From Impatiens glandulifera (Eukaryota > Streptophyta > Magnoliopsida > Ericales > Balsaminaceae), in the NCBI RefSeq assembly GCF_907164915.1, contig NC_061863.1, forward strand, positions 21,212,710 to 21,276,709: DNA of 64,000 nucleotides, written 5' to 3'. The position numbers were made by a program, and so were the translations under genes. Position 1 is the first letter of the stretch, and each line of letters begins with the position of its first letter. A model generated the notes under the pieces. It saw only the letters and a list, made by a program, of their open reading frames with translations. It did not search any database and was not told where the DNA came from. Below are positions 1-10,459 of this stretch, piece after piece.

Positions 1-784
1 AGGACTAGTACAGGTGGCATTTAAACCTTTAACCCTAGAGGGTTTACCAGAGAGCTTTATGGCAGCCCTAAGAGATGGAAGAAACCTAAATTGGAAACAG
101 TCCTTAATGGGAATAATACAATCTAGTTTAGCTCAAGGACTAGTTTATTTTAACGTTTTTCCAAACTTACAATTATCTTTATCTGATGCAAATATAACTG
201 ACTCCCTAACATTAAATGTTAAAACACATGGATATAATTATGCTCCCGGATCGGAAGTAATGTGTGTTTGTTATAGAATATACTATAAACCATTATTCAC
301 TTTAAATCCACTATGTAGAATAATGGACAAACCCAATAATGAAACAATTTTGATACAAACAAATTGTGATAAATCAAACATAACTAGTAGGAGACCAATC
401 AAATGGGAAGAAATATCATTTCCAGATAACTGGAAAATAGAACAAGTTGTACCTGTAAAACCACAGGTCCAGAATCATAATAATATATTAGATATTTGTC
501 AAAGTGAGGAAGGAAGTGTCGAAATAAGATTTGACACAAACCTAAAGTTATGTCCAATATAAAGACATAGCTCTATCAAATCATATATCTCACCATTAGA
601 TTACAAGGTTGAATATCCTTCTAGGGCATCCACCTCTCAAATAAGGGAAACAACGTTTTCAGAAGATTCAACTCCAATTACAGAAAGATTATATATCAAC
701 ATACAAAACATTGTTAGGGAAAATAATACCCAAACCCTAAACGAACCCGAACCGACAATGTCGGAAATGAACTTTTCTATTTAA
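1..784 (+). pseudogene. ORF1 part 1: movement protein region (partial)
   Basis: The reading frame is open from base 2, so the true start lies left of the window and the GTG at 14 is not a start. The 182-residue stretch to 559 resembles the 30K-superfamily cell-to-cell movement protein of caulimovirids: a beta-rich core followed by a variable tail. TAA at 560-562 breaks the frame. It then stays open to a second TAA at 782-784, giving a Ser/Thr/Asn-rich linker of the kind found between the MP and CP domains. The family assignment rests on position and general resemblance, so it is less certain than the RT assignment. Confidence 0.65.
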
Positions 785-3120
785 ATGATTAGTACACCCA
801 AAATAGATTTCAATACTGGTTCTCCAGCCAGAAAAATAATTTCAAATGAATTCAAAAATCCGGGTTATACCCAATTCAGAAAATGGTTTTTTGAAAGTTT
901 TCACATTTCAGAAATAAAACAATTCAAAAAAGAATTTTATGAGTTCTGTACTGCTAAAAATGCTCTAATTCCTTTTACCTCTTGGTTCATAAGCACCTAT
1001 GTAAAAAATTATATTTCGGTAATTGAAAGAACTTTTAAATTAGAATCAGGGAAAACCTATCTAGGGACATATCCACCTCAACAACCTTTCCATATTGAAA
1101 AGGGAGAAAAAATACTAAATTTCGCGCCATACAAAAATTTAATTGAAAATGATACACTCCCAATAACATGCAAGCATATCAATAATATGTTTGAACAACA
1201 AAACTACACAAGTCTGTTCCTAAATATTCTAGGAGAACAGTTACAATACATGGAAAATAAAATTGAAAAATTAATAAATGAAATCAAACCAGGTACGTCA
1301 AAAATAACCCCAAAAGAAAAAGAAGCTTTACCGACTTTCCAACCACCTCCAATCATATCTGATTTCAAACTAAGGCCAATGCAAGAATTTGAGAAAATTC
1401 TTGAAGAAAAATTTAGCAAGCTAAGTATTAAGATTTTAGACAAGGAAAACAGAGATCATATTAATAAAATAGATAAATGGGCTGATAAACCTATACAAAG
1501 TAAATTTTACTACAATAGACCAACACCAATGGATGTCTTACATGAAGAATACACAGATACAATTGATATTAGTTATTCAGGAAACAAAATCTATGAATGG
1601 AATATTGATGGATATTCAAACAAACAAATTTATAATACAGTACATAGGATGTTAATGTACTCAACAGTTTGTAAAAATAGTAAAAATAGTGATAAAATAA
1701 TAACGACAATGATTGTTGCTGGATTCACCGGACAATTAAAGGGCTGGTGGGATAATTATTTTTCCCAAGAAAATAGAGATTCTATTCTTAACACTGTAAA
1801 ACAAGAAAACAATAGCCTAAATGAACATGCAGTTTATACATTAGCAATTAACATCATTGAACACTTCACGGGAAGGTTCAGTGATAATAGTGATACAATT
1901 AGAACATTATTACGGAATCTAAGGTGTAAGACACTTTCAGATTTTAGATGGTATAAAGATACCTTTCTAAGTAGAGTAATGGAACTACCATAATGCAATA
2001 ATGTGCATTGGAAATCCAAATTTATTGACGGCCTCCCTAGCCTATTTGCTGAAAGGGTTAGAAGAAACCTCAAAAAGAGTCCTTCAATGATACCATATGA
2101 AAACTATACATATGGTGTATTAATAGATACTTGTATACATGAAGGACTAGCCTTATGTAATGAAATAAGGTTAAGCCAACAAATTAAAAGACAGAGTCAA
2201 AATGAAAGACAACAATTAGGTCAATTTTGCCAACAATTTGGTATAGATAGCCCTACATCTAGAAAAGAGAAAATGGTGAAATATAATAAATTTCACAAAT
2301 ATAAAAAACCACCCCGAAAATACTCAGACATAAAACATGAGAGGAGGGAAGAAAAGGTTAAAAACAAGTTCAAAAATTTCAAAAATGGAAAGAAATGCTA
2401 CAACTGTGGAAAATTTGGACACACATCAAAATATTGTAGGGCAAAGAAAAAAATTAATAATCTTGAAATCCCAGAAGAAACGAAAAGATTAATAATCCAA
2501 ACTCTACAAAACTCAGAATCTGAAGAATCTAATTCAGATTCAATACCGAGTGATTGTGAAATAGATGACCTAGATAATGAAAACATTTCTGAATCAAGCT
2601 CGGAAGACTTTGAATGTGAGCCTTGCCGATCAGGATTAAGTTGTCCTAAAAAAGAAACAAATAACCTAGATCAAAATATTGACAAATCAAAATTATATAG
2701 AATCATATCTCAATTCTCAGATATGAAAGTTAATGCTCTATCATCAAATCATGCTTTTGAATTACTAAAATCCATCAAAGACCCAGAATTAAGAATGCAG
2801 ATCATAGATCAGTTTAATTCTGAAGAAGGAACTTCATCTTCTAAATATGAAGAGCCAGAAGAAAAGAGGTTCAATTATAATAATCATAATAAATCTTACA
2901 CTATGAGTGAAGTAATGAATCAACTTAGACACAAGATTCAAAACAAAGAAGAGAATACAACCCTCACAAATCTTTACAAAGAAATTAATAATTTAAAGGA
3001 AGAAATTAAGATATTAAAAAAGAAGAATATCATACAAAAGTCTAGAATAACTAAGCTTGAGGATAAACCTAGCGAAAATAATCAATATAATGACAACAAA
3101 GCAGAAATTGAAGAAAATAT
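785..3120 (+). pseudogene. ORF1 part 2: coat protein region with CCHC zinc knuckle and coiled coil
   Basis: This continues the ORF1 frame. Residues from 785 to 1990 form a Lys/Asn-rich capsid-type region. TAA at 1991-1993 interrupts it, and the frame reopens at 2003. A zinc knuckle with spacing C-X2-C-X4-H-X4-C lies at 2396-2437, preceded by a strongly basic stretch and followed by an acidic Ser/Glu-rich segment. This basic, knuckle, acidic arrangement is usual at the C terminus of caulimovirid coat proteins. About 2900-3080 encodes a Lys/Glu-rich heptad-like segment, probably a coiled coil. The two open halves are 402 codons and the first part of a 634-codon frame. Confidence 0.7.
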
Positions 3121-5094
3121 CTTCTCAGAAAATTTTTTATCCACAATAGAAATGGTTAAATCTCAAAAATGGCACATAAAAATATCTCTCCTAATAGATA
3201 ATTATTATACAAGGTCATTTACTGCTCTTGTTGATAGCGGAGCAGATTTAAATGTTATTCAGGAAGGAGTAATCCCTACTAGGTATTTTCATAAAACAAG
3301 TCATACCCTGTGGCATGCAGGGGAGGATAAACTCCAAATCCAATATAAGCTTCCAAAAGCCTATATATGTACTGATAATAAATGCATTCCTCAAAGTTTC
3401 ATACTTGCTAAAGATATATCAAATCAGGTCATACTTGGAACCCCATTCTTAAACACAATCTACCCTATTAAGATGATTAATAATAAATGTATTACAGGAA
3501 CCTTCCAGAAACATGATATTTTTCTAGAATTTATTGTGGAACCGTTTACTAAAATGTTACATAGTATATATGATAATATCAGAGCAAAACAAGATCAAAT
3601 ATTCTTCCTAAAGCAAGAAATAAGTCTAATAACAATAGATGAACAACTAGAAAATCCTAAATTACAAGAAAAAATAGCTCTACTAAAAGACCAACTTTCA
3701 ATAGATATTTGTAATGAACATCCTAATGCATTCTGGGATAGAAAGAAACATATAGTTTCACTACCATATGAGGAATCTTTTAATGAAAAGAATATTCCTA
3801 CAAAGGCAAGACCTTGCCAAATGAATTCAGAATATATGGAATTATGCAAAAAGGAGATAGATGCACTATTGCAGAAGTGGTTAATAAGTCCATCACAATC
3901 ACCCTAGTCATGTACGGCTTTCTATGTAAATAAACATTCAGAAGTCGAAAGAGGCGTGCCAAGGTTAGTAATAAACTATAAACCCCTAAACAAAGTATTA
4001 AAATGGATTAGGCACCCAATTCCTAATAAAAAGGATCTGTTAGATAGACTATATGATAGTTTAATATTTTCAAAATTTGATTTAAAATCAGGATATTGGC
4101 AAATTCAGATTGAAAAATCTGACAGGTATAAAACAGCATTCAATGTCCCTATAGGACATTATGAATGGAATGTAATGCCATTCGGATTAAAAAATGCTCC
4201 ATCCGAATTTCAAAAAATTATGAATAATATCTTTAATCCTTATAGCACATTTATAATTGTTTACATTGATGACATATTAGTTTATTAAAAAACAATTGAA
4301 ACTCATTTTAAACATTTAAATATGTTCAAAACAATAATAACTCAAAATGGACTAATAATTTCTAAACCAAAAATGGATCTTTTCAAAACAAGAATAAGGT
4401 TTTTAGGTCATATCATTGAAAAGGGAAATATTACTCCTATTAATAGAAACATAGAATTTGCGGAAAAATTCCCTAATATGATCACTGATAAAACACAGTT
4501 ACAAAGATTTTTAGGCAGCCTAAATTATGTGGCTCCATTACTATTAAAAATCTAACAGAAGATACATCAATCTTATATGAAAGACTGAAGAAGAATCCAA
4601 AACCATGGTCAAACCATCATACAGAGGCTATTAAAAGAATTAAAAATAAAGTAAAGGTACTTCCTTGTTTAATGATAAGTAACCCGAATTGGGAAAAGGT
4701 AATTGAGACTGATGCATCTGACATAGGATTTGGAGGAATACTAACTCAATTAGATCTAGAAACAAAACAGGTCTATCTTGTCAGGTTCCATTCAGGGAAA
4801 TGGAACAACTCTCAAAAGAATTATGCGACAGTCGCCAAAGAAATTCTGGCGATAGTCAAATGTGTTTTAAAATTCCAAGATGATTTATATAATCAAAAAT
4901 TTATTATACGAACAGATTGCAATGCAGCTAAATTCATGTTCCAGAAAGATTTTAAACATGATGTGTCAAAATAAATGTTCGCCAGATGGCAAGCTCATTT
5001 AGCCCCATTTGATTTTGAAATAACATACAAAAAAGGGATAGATAATAATCTTCCTGATTTCTTGACCCGTGAATTTTTAAATTTACAGGAATGA
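3121..5094 (+). pseudogene. ORF1 part 3: aspartic protease, reverse transcriptase, RNase H
   Basis: The protease motif DSGAD is at 3233-3247. The RT follows, interrupted by TAG at 3905-3907 and by TAA at 4286-4288, just after the YIDD catalytic box at 4262-4273. A frame change near 4545 moves RNase H into another frame; its first catalytic region (ETDAS) is near 4705. TAA at 4972-4974 cuts RNase H, and the frame then runs to the natural end, TGA at 5092-5094. In the family this part matures the polyprotein and reverse-transcribes pregenomic RNA. The catalytic motifs survive but the frame does not. Confidence 0.88.
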
Positions 5095-6230
5095 GCGGAA
5101 GGGGTTATGAATCTTTCTCTAATAGAGGAAGAGGATCCTCCTCTATCAGAGGAAGAGGTCGGGGCAGAGCACCAGAGATCATATCTCAGTATGGTAAACA
5201 AAAACTGATAGCAATGGATCTATCCCAAAGTACGGACAATCAAAAAGACAATCCAACGTACGCCAGAATACTAGGAGATGAAGAATCAGAATCTAATAAT
5301 ATTGGATTTATAAGAAATGAATATAAAGAAATTATATTTCTCCTAGAAGAAAAGGACCTCAAATGGAGGAGTGAGCCATGGACAATAATGCAAAGGTATT
5401 TGGATAATACATCCACACCATCAAGGACTTACAAGATCCGAATGTTTTACGAACAAATACTTATTCAAAGTGGGTCATGTGAAATATCACATTTCTCTGG
5501 GGCAAACAAAGAAATTTATAATTTCAGCAAAATAATAATAAAAAAGACAATTTCGTTGGAAGATTGGGGAATATCCCCAATGAAAGAAAGAGAATTATCG
5601 TTTAATAAAACGACAACAATCAAATTTAATTATTGGGATTATTGTGATGCCTTTACTAAGGCACTATATTATGAGAATAATAAATATAAACATTCCTGGT
5701 TGATCAAGGTATGTGCAAATGTCTATAGAGGAGATATTCCCCACTGGTTCATAGACTGGTTTTACTGTTTTGGTCCTTGCCCAAAGATTTTACTAGAAGA
5801 AATCAAGGTCCTATTTGATAAATGGAGCGATGTATCTCCCCAGCTTCTGAAAAAATAAGAAGATAATTTATATATTGAAGGAATAGCTTCATGTTTCTTT
5901 TTTACTGAATTTTCCATTCCATGGATTTGGAGATGGATTCCTGAATTTGGTTATACCAAAACAGGCATTCCCTGTCTGTTTAGGTCATCATTTTATAAAT
6001 TTTGGGATAAAATGATGAGAATAGATCAGGAAACAAATGAGCGATTCGGGAAGGAGACAATGGACCTCCTACACCAGCAAATAAGTATGTATGAAGAAAA
6101 ACGACAAGTAGCGGAAGCACCGTCCCCGTTTGATTATATCTCCAAAAAATTTCGAATGAGGTCAGAGAACTTATCAAATAGTCAGATGATATCTGCATAT
6201 ATTGAAGAAATGAAGAAAGACTTTATCTAA
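5091..6230 (+). pseudogene. ORF2 of the pararetrovirus, one in-frame stop
   Basis: The ATG at 5091 overlaps the ORF1 TGA at 5092 (ATGA). The product starts with an Arg/Gly/Ser-rich tract containing RGRGRGR, which suggests nucleic-acid binding. A globular Trp/Tyr/Phe-rich region without a known motif follows. TAA at 5856-5858 interrupts it, and the same frame continues to 6230, about 379 codons overall. The last part is charged and helical. Position and length fit the ORF2 of florendoviruses, whose function is unknown to me. The ATGA overlap could allow termination-reinitiation in the ancestral virus. Confidence 0.65.
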
Positions 6231-6411
6231 ATTTGAAGATGATAATAAATCAAACAAATCAGATTCAACTATGGCATCCGATTATCTCCAAGACGCTCAA
6301 AGTGATGTAGCCATTGAAGACCTTTTCGAAGCAATAAAAGACACCTTGGTTGAAAAAATTTCAAGAAAAGACGTTGGATCATCATCATCCAGCCAGTTCA
6401 AAATTTAAAGG

Positions 6412-6551
6412 GAAACAAGATCCGAAAGATGCGGAAAAAACTTATCCCGGGAATCCCGGGAGGTACTGTTTGCAGAAGAAGAAGACAAGATCCGTAATTT
6501 GCAGAAAAAACTTATCCCGGGAATCCCGGGAGTCACTGTTCAAGTTTTTAA
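6412..6551 (+). repeat. Two-copy ~70-bp tandem repeat upstream of the viral promoter
   Basis: Two units start near 6412 and 6482. Each contains acaagatccg, then gaaaaaacttatcccggg, aatcccgggag and an actgtt end. Inside each unit the 9-mer atcccggga is itself repeated in tandem. The array ends about 20-30 bases before the TATA box at 6572. Duplicated enhancer segments just upstream of the pregenomic promoter are known in pararetroviruses; an enhancer role here is inferred from position only. Confidence 0.7.
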
Positions 6552-6571
6552 CTTTTATTTAAATGTTTTAC

Positions 6572-6579
6572 TATAAATA
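6572..6579 (+). promoter_or_regulatory. TATA box of the pregenomic RNA promoter
   Basis: TATAAATA lies in ctataaatag, downstream of ORF2 and about 117 bases before a poly(A) signal. This is the normal caulimovirid layout, where the same region starts and ends the terminally redundant pregenomic RNA. Confidence 0.6.
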
Positions 6580-6688
6580 GTTGTTTATGTTGGGTTGGAA
6601 AAAAGAGGCGAAAACGACCCCTGAAGTCTGTATTGTACTCTCTCTCTCTATCACCATCACCCAGTTGTAATATATTTGAAGTATCATC

Positions 6689-6694
6689 AATAAA
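6689..6694 (+). terminator. Pararetroviral poly(A) signal
   Basis: AATAAA within catcaataaaag lies about 117 bases downstream of the TATA box and follows a CT-rich leader-like stretch (ctctctctctatcaccatcac). Together they would define a short terminal repeat on the pregenomic RNA. Confidence 0.55.
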
Positions 6695-6740
6695 AGTTTG
6701 GAGGACAGTGTGTTTATCCTTCAAGTCCGGGTTCGTTTCC

Positions 6741-7084
6741 AATCTTACTACGTATTTAATTATTTGCTTTAAATGTCAAGCCTAATAGGCTAATCAAATT
6801 AGGTGTTGATCATGACCGCTAACTACCCTACCTAAAAAAAATGGTACTTTAATGGACATCTTGCATGGATTTGAAGTGTCGATCCCTTTTATAAAATGGT
6901 ACTTTAATTTTGTGTTCTTGTTTAGTCCTATTTAGCTACTGTTTAGGCATGTTGGACATTATGGAACTTTAAATTGAAGTTAAGTATTATAATTGGTTGA
7001 TAGGCATTTCTTTTAATCCTAAACACATGAGTTGTCCCTCGTCAGACTTTCTTTGTAAGTTCTAATTTTTATATCCGATCATAA
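6741..7084. other. Unassigned spacer
   Basis: About 340 bases of moderately AT-rich DNA right of the viral copy. I see no ORF, repeat unit or recognisable element in it. Confidence 0.5.
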
Positions 7085-7225
7085 AAATATGGTATATATA
7101 TATATTTACATATAAATATATTTTTATATATATATATTTACATATATATATATATATATATATTTACATATAAATATATTTATATATATATATATTTACA
7201 TATATTTATATATATATATATTTAC

Positions 7226-7257
<32 letters not shown>

Positions 7258-7393
7258 ATATTTATATATTTATATATTTATATATTTATATATTTACATA
7301 TATGTATATATTTACATATATGTATATATTTATATATATATATATTTTTATATATATATATTTACATATAGGTATATATTTATATATATATAA

Positions 7394-7424
<31 letters not shown>

Positions 7425-7463
7425 AATATATATATATATAAATATATATATAAATATATAAAA
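7085..7463. repeat. TA-rich compound microsatellite
   Basis: Runs of (TA)n are punctuated by TTTACATA, TTTATATA and AAATATA. The apparent open frames here, Ile/Tyr-rich on both strands, are low-complexity artefacts. A shorter pure (TA) run lies at 7626-7646. Confidence 0.9.
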
Positions 7464-7727
7464 GGTGAGGAAAGAGAAAAAAAAGAGATTTTTTTTTTAT
7501 TTTTTTGTCTAATTAAATTGCACCATATCATCTTCTCCCTCAAATTCATTCTCTCAATTATTTCTCTCTCTATCTAAATAATTAATAATTTTAATACTAA
7601 AATGGAAAAAATGCTCTTGCACTCATATATATATATATATATATATAAATTTTCTTTCAATTATCATTTATTATCTCTAACAATTCTCAATTCCCACAAT
7701 ACTTAAACATTCGATGACGCTTTTTGA

Positions 7728-8122
7728 CATGATCTTTGGCTTTGACTCACCCTCTATGGAAGAACTGTATGGTCTTTAAGGATGCATTTTTAAACATTCA
7801 ATTACACCTTTCACATTATCTTAGGCCCGAAATCACCCTCTGTAGACAAACCTTAAGTTTTTCACCCATGTTTGTTTTACTCAAGCCGACATTCCCAACA
7901 TTCTACATCTTTCGATATGCACCATTCGTGGACGAACCTTTAGATTTTCTTACTAATATTTACGTTACTCAAGCCGACATTCTCGATTCCGCTTTAACCT
8001 ATCAATGTTCGCGCACCCACATATAATTACTTTTAGAGAGATTCGAACATTGATTTTAAGTATTAAATGTTAACACTTTAACCGTTAAACCACTTATGAT
8101 TATTTAAATAAATTTATAATTT
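7728..8122 (-). mobile_element. SINE-like repeat, copy 1 (tRNA-derived head on minus strand)
   Basis: Read on the minus strand, the head has box A TGGTTTAACGG, which fits TRGYNNARNNG. After 33 bases comes box B GTTCGAATC, which fits GWTCRANNC. A non-tRNA body follows, containing the complement of actcaagccgacattc and of gacgaaccttaggttttc-like units. The left end, around atctttggctttgactcacc, matches copy 2. No clear target-site duplication or poly(T) tail was found, so the SINE label rests on the two promoter boxes and on the repeat being present twice. Confidence 0.45.
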
Positions 8123-8524
8123 TGTGTATATATATATATTTTGTAAGTTACATTTTGAATAACTATATATATTATATTAAATTTGCATACACATCTCGAA
8201 AAAATATAATAAAAATAATTATATCTCTTATCCTAATTTTAAATAAAAATATTTATGTTAATAATGATATATATATATATATAATAAAAATAATTAAATT
8301 TCTTATTCTATTTTTTCTCAATATATTATATAAATATATAAATAAAATGAATTTTATTTTGTATCTCTTATATATATTATTTTAATTAAAAATTATTCAT
8401 TATTTATTAAGTATAGGACATATTGAATACATATTTTAAAATTATTGTAATTTTTTTTTATCTTTTGTGTGCATTCACACATGAATTTACCTAATATTTA
8501 TTAAGAATGCTTGATAGTTATGAA
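8123..8524. other. AT-rich spacer between the two SINE-like copies
   Basis: Strongly AT-rich DNA with short TA runs. Open frames here are low-complexity. No gene or defined element seen. Confidence 0.5.
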
Positions 8525-9077
8525 TATCTTTGTCTTTGACTCACCATTTGTGGAAGAATTTTGCAGTTTTCAAGGGTGTATTCTTAAACATTAGATTATA
8601 CATTTCGGCTTGATCTTAGGCCCTAAATCACTCTCCGTAGACGAACCTTTAGGTTTTCTCACCAATGTTTACATTATTGATGTCGACATTCGTAACATTC
8701 GATTACACATTTTTGCATGATCTTAGCCCTTAAATTACCCTCTGTGGACGAACCTTTAGGTTTTCTCATAAATGTTTGGTTTACTCAAGCTGACATTCCC
8801 TCCGTTGACGAACCCTTAGGTTTTCTCACTAGTGATTGCGTTACTCAAGCCAACATTCTCTCTTCTGCTTCACGTACCAATGTTTGCACACCCATATACA
8901 ATAATTATTTTTCTCACCAGTGATTGCTTTACTCAAGCCGACATTCTCTTTTCCGCTTCACGTACCAATGTTTGCACACCCACATAGAATAATTATTTTT
9001 AGAGGGATTCGAACTTTGGTTTTAAGTATGAATCACTTTAACTGCTATACCACTTATAATTGTTAAAATAATTTTAT
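8525..9077 (-). mobile_element. SINE-like repeat, copy 2, with internally repeated body
   Basis: On the minus strand, box A TGGTATAGCAG and box B GTTCGAATC are 27 bases apart, followed by the same body as copy 1. The body is expanded: variants of gacgaacctttaggttttct joined to a ttactcaagccgacattc unit occur several times between 8635 and 8950, including one extra body end without a tRNA head (8845-8912). The left edge (atctttgtctttgactcacc) matches copy 1. On the right it abuts the broken integrase of E0 at about 9078. Confidence 0.45.
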
Positions 9078-9482
9078 AATATCCTAGACGGAACATTTTT
9101 TTGGCTAAAGCCATTCCATTCATGTGTGGGCCACATGTCCCTACACGTACTTCTTCCATGATCCTCTTGGATTCAGTATTATCTATACAGAGTATGTTTT
9201 GATCGTCGAAAGATCGACAGTAAAGCCTATTGGCAATCCAAGCGTAATTTGTGGAATATTTTTGCAAAGTCCGTCTTTCCTTGGCTCGGAAATGAGAAGC
9301 GTATTATCCATACTCAATGTACTTTTAGAGAGTGTCGTACTAGGGTTTATTAGGATTCTCACAAGAAGTGACTGCTCCTGATTCAAAAGCAGGTCATTGT
9401 TTTTGTTGATTTTGAGAGATTTGACTTTGTTTCCATCAGGAATTTGAGTCATGGATGCTAAGGTATCCAAGGCATTCGCGAA
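9078..9482 (-). pseudogene. E0 integrase zinc-binding domain fragment
   Basis: The minus strand encodes a linker containing QIPDGNKVKSL, then an integrase N-terminal region with the gypsy signature GPHMNGMALAKKMFRLGYY. It ends abruptly at about 9078 against a SINE-like repeat. The integrase catalytic core is missing. Two frames are needed (about 9470-9183 and 9267-9078), so there is also a frameshift. Confidence 0.75.
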
Positions 9483-9770
9483 TCAATTTTGAAATCTTAG
9501 AGCGTGAACAAATGATACTTGATCAAATTTGCTCATGAGTTTAGTCAAGTGGGCGTGAAAGGGCTTCAAGTTTCCCCCTTTCACTTGCCACGTACCATTG
9601 GCTTGGGATATAACCAAATTAGAGTCCCCAATGACTTCTAGTTTGGTTGTCCATTTTTCATATGCCAACTTGAGACTTGAGAGGCATGCCTCGTAGTTGG
9701 CCTCGTTGTTGGTGATGGGATATTCTAGCTTTATGGATATTAGGTTGTACATCCCTTTTGAGTCAACTAA
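9483..9770 (-). pseudogene. E0 second (archaeal-type) RNase H
   Basis: The minus frame contains YPITNNEANYEACLSSLKLA and later VIGDSNLVISQANGTWQVK. These match the TNNEAEYEAL and GDSxLVxxQ blocks of the additional RNase H found between RNase H and integrase in Tat-lineage gypsy elements. It lies directly upstream, in element sense, of the integrase fragment. Confidence 0.78.
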
Positions 9771-10304
9771 TAAGATCCTAATTCCGTAATCCTGCTTTCT
9801 GGAAACCCATCAAACATCAGTTTCCATGGGTATGATGTTATGCTCATTATTCCCTCATAAGGGAATTAAAGTTTGTTTTCTAACTCAACAATGATGTGTT
9901 GGTCAACAAGGAAGTCCGCAACAATGCTTCCCTTGATGGACTTCTTTACCGCGTAGGCTATGTCGTATTTGGATAATATCATCATCCTAATTAGTCTAGG
10001 TTACAGAAGAGTTTGTTAGAATAAGAAATGGATCGAGTCCAGTCTTGATACTAACTTGATGGGGGTTGGCTTGCATGTAGTGCCTCAATCTTTTGGTGAC
10101 CCATGCATTTGCCCAATAGATTTTCTCAACTAGAGTGTAATTAAGTTCACACCTAGTCATCCTTTTAATGTTTTAGTACATAGTCGTTTCGAGTTCATCC
10201 TCATTTTCTTGAGCCAGAGGGGATTTTAGATAATCCTTGATTCTGTTAAAGGCTACTTGACAATTTTCATCCCATACAAATTTTTGGACTTTCTTTAACA
10301 ACTT
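9771..10304 (-). pseudogene. E0 connection and RNase H region (right of the split)
   Basis: Minus-strand translation starts KLLKKVQKFVWDENCQ at the E1 boundary. It continues through fragments such as NYTLVEKIYWANAWVTKRLRH and SIVADFLVDQ, which are typical of gypsy RNase H and its tether. Stops are present. Bases 10300-10304 (aactt) are the E1 target-site copy. Confidence 0.75.
10300..10304. repeat. Target-site duplication of E1, left copy (aactt)
   Basis: aactt directly precedes the TGTTGGGTCA end of E1 and is repeated at 38911-38915 after its ...CCTATCA end. Confidence 0.9.
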
Positions 10305-10459
10305 TGTTGGGTCAAATTATTTTGATTGTGTGTTGAAATAATTTAACCATTGAGATTTTAATATGAAATGACTTATGAGTTTTGATGCAGGTGTATTGAA
10401 ACAATATTTCATAAGACTTGACTCTAATGAGGATCATTAGACCGATTTTGGCAATTGAA

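Larger units (their letters stand above)
1..6740 (+). mobile_element. Endogenous pararetrovirus (caulimovirid, probably florendovirus-like), decayed
   Basis: One nearly collinear viral genome reads left to right: movement protein, coat protein with CCHC zinc knuckle, aspartic protease, reverse transcriptase, RNase H, a second ORF, then a promoter and poly(A) signal. No integrase is seen, as expected for Caulimoviridae. Having MP to RNase H in one frame and a downstream ORF2 that overlaps the ORF1 stop recalls florendoviruses; petuviruses, with one ORF, are the alternative. ORF1 has in-frame stops at 560, 782, 1991, 3905, 4286 and 4972 and a frame change near 4545; ORF2 has one stop. It cannot be expressed intact. 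The right edge is uncertain, set just after the poly(A) signal. Confidence 0.85.

Noticed and set aside
1..6740. An intact, infectious or recently integrated virus
   Set aside because: Multiple stops and a frameshift break both ORFs, and the left part is outside the window.
7286..7577. Ile/Tyr-rich open frames on both strands
   Set aside because: Translation of the TA microsatellite.
8990..9060. A possible tRNA gene
   Set aside because: Box A and B are present, but the spacing is short, no cloverleaf or acceptor stem can be drawn, and the same head occurs in a second dispersed repeat; SINE-like is the better reading.
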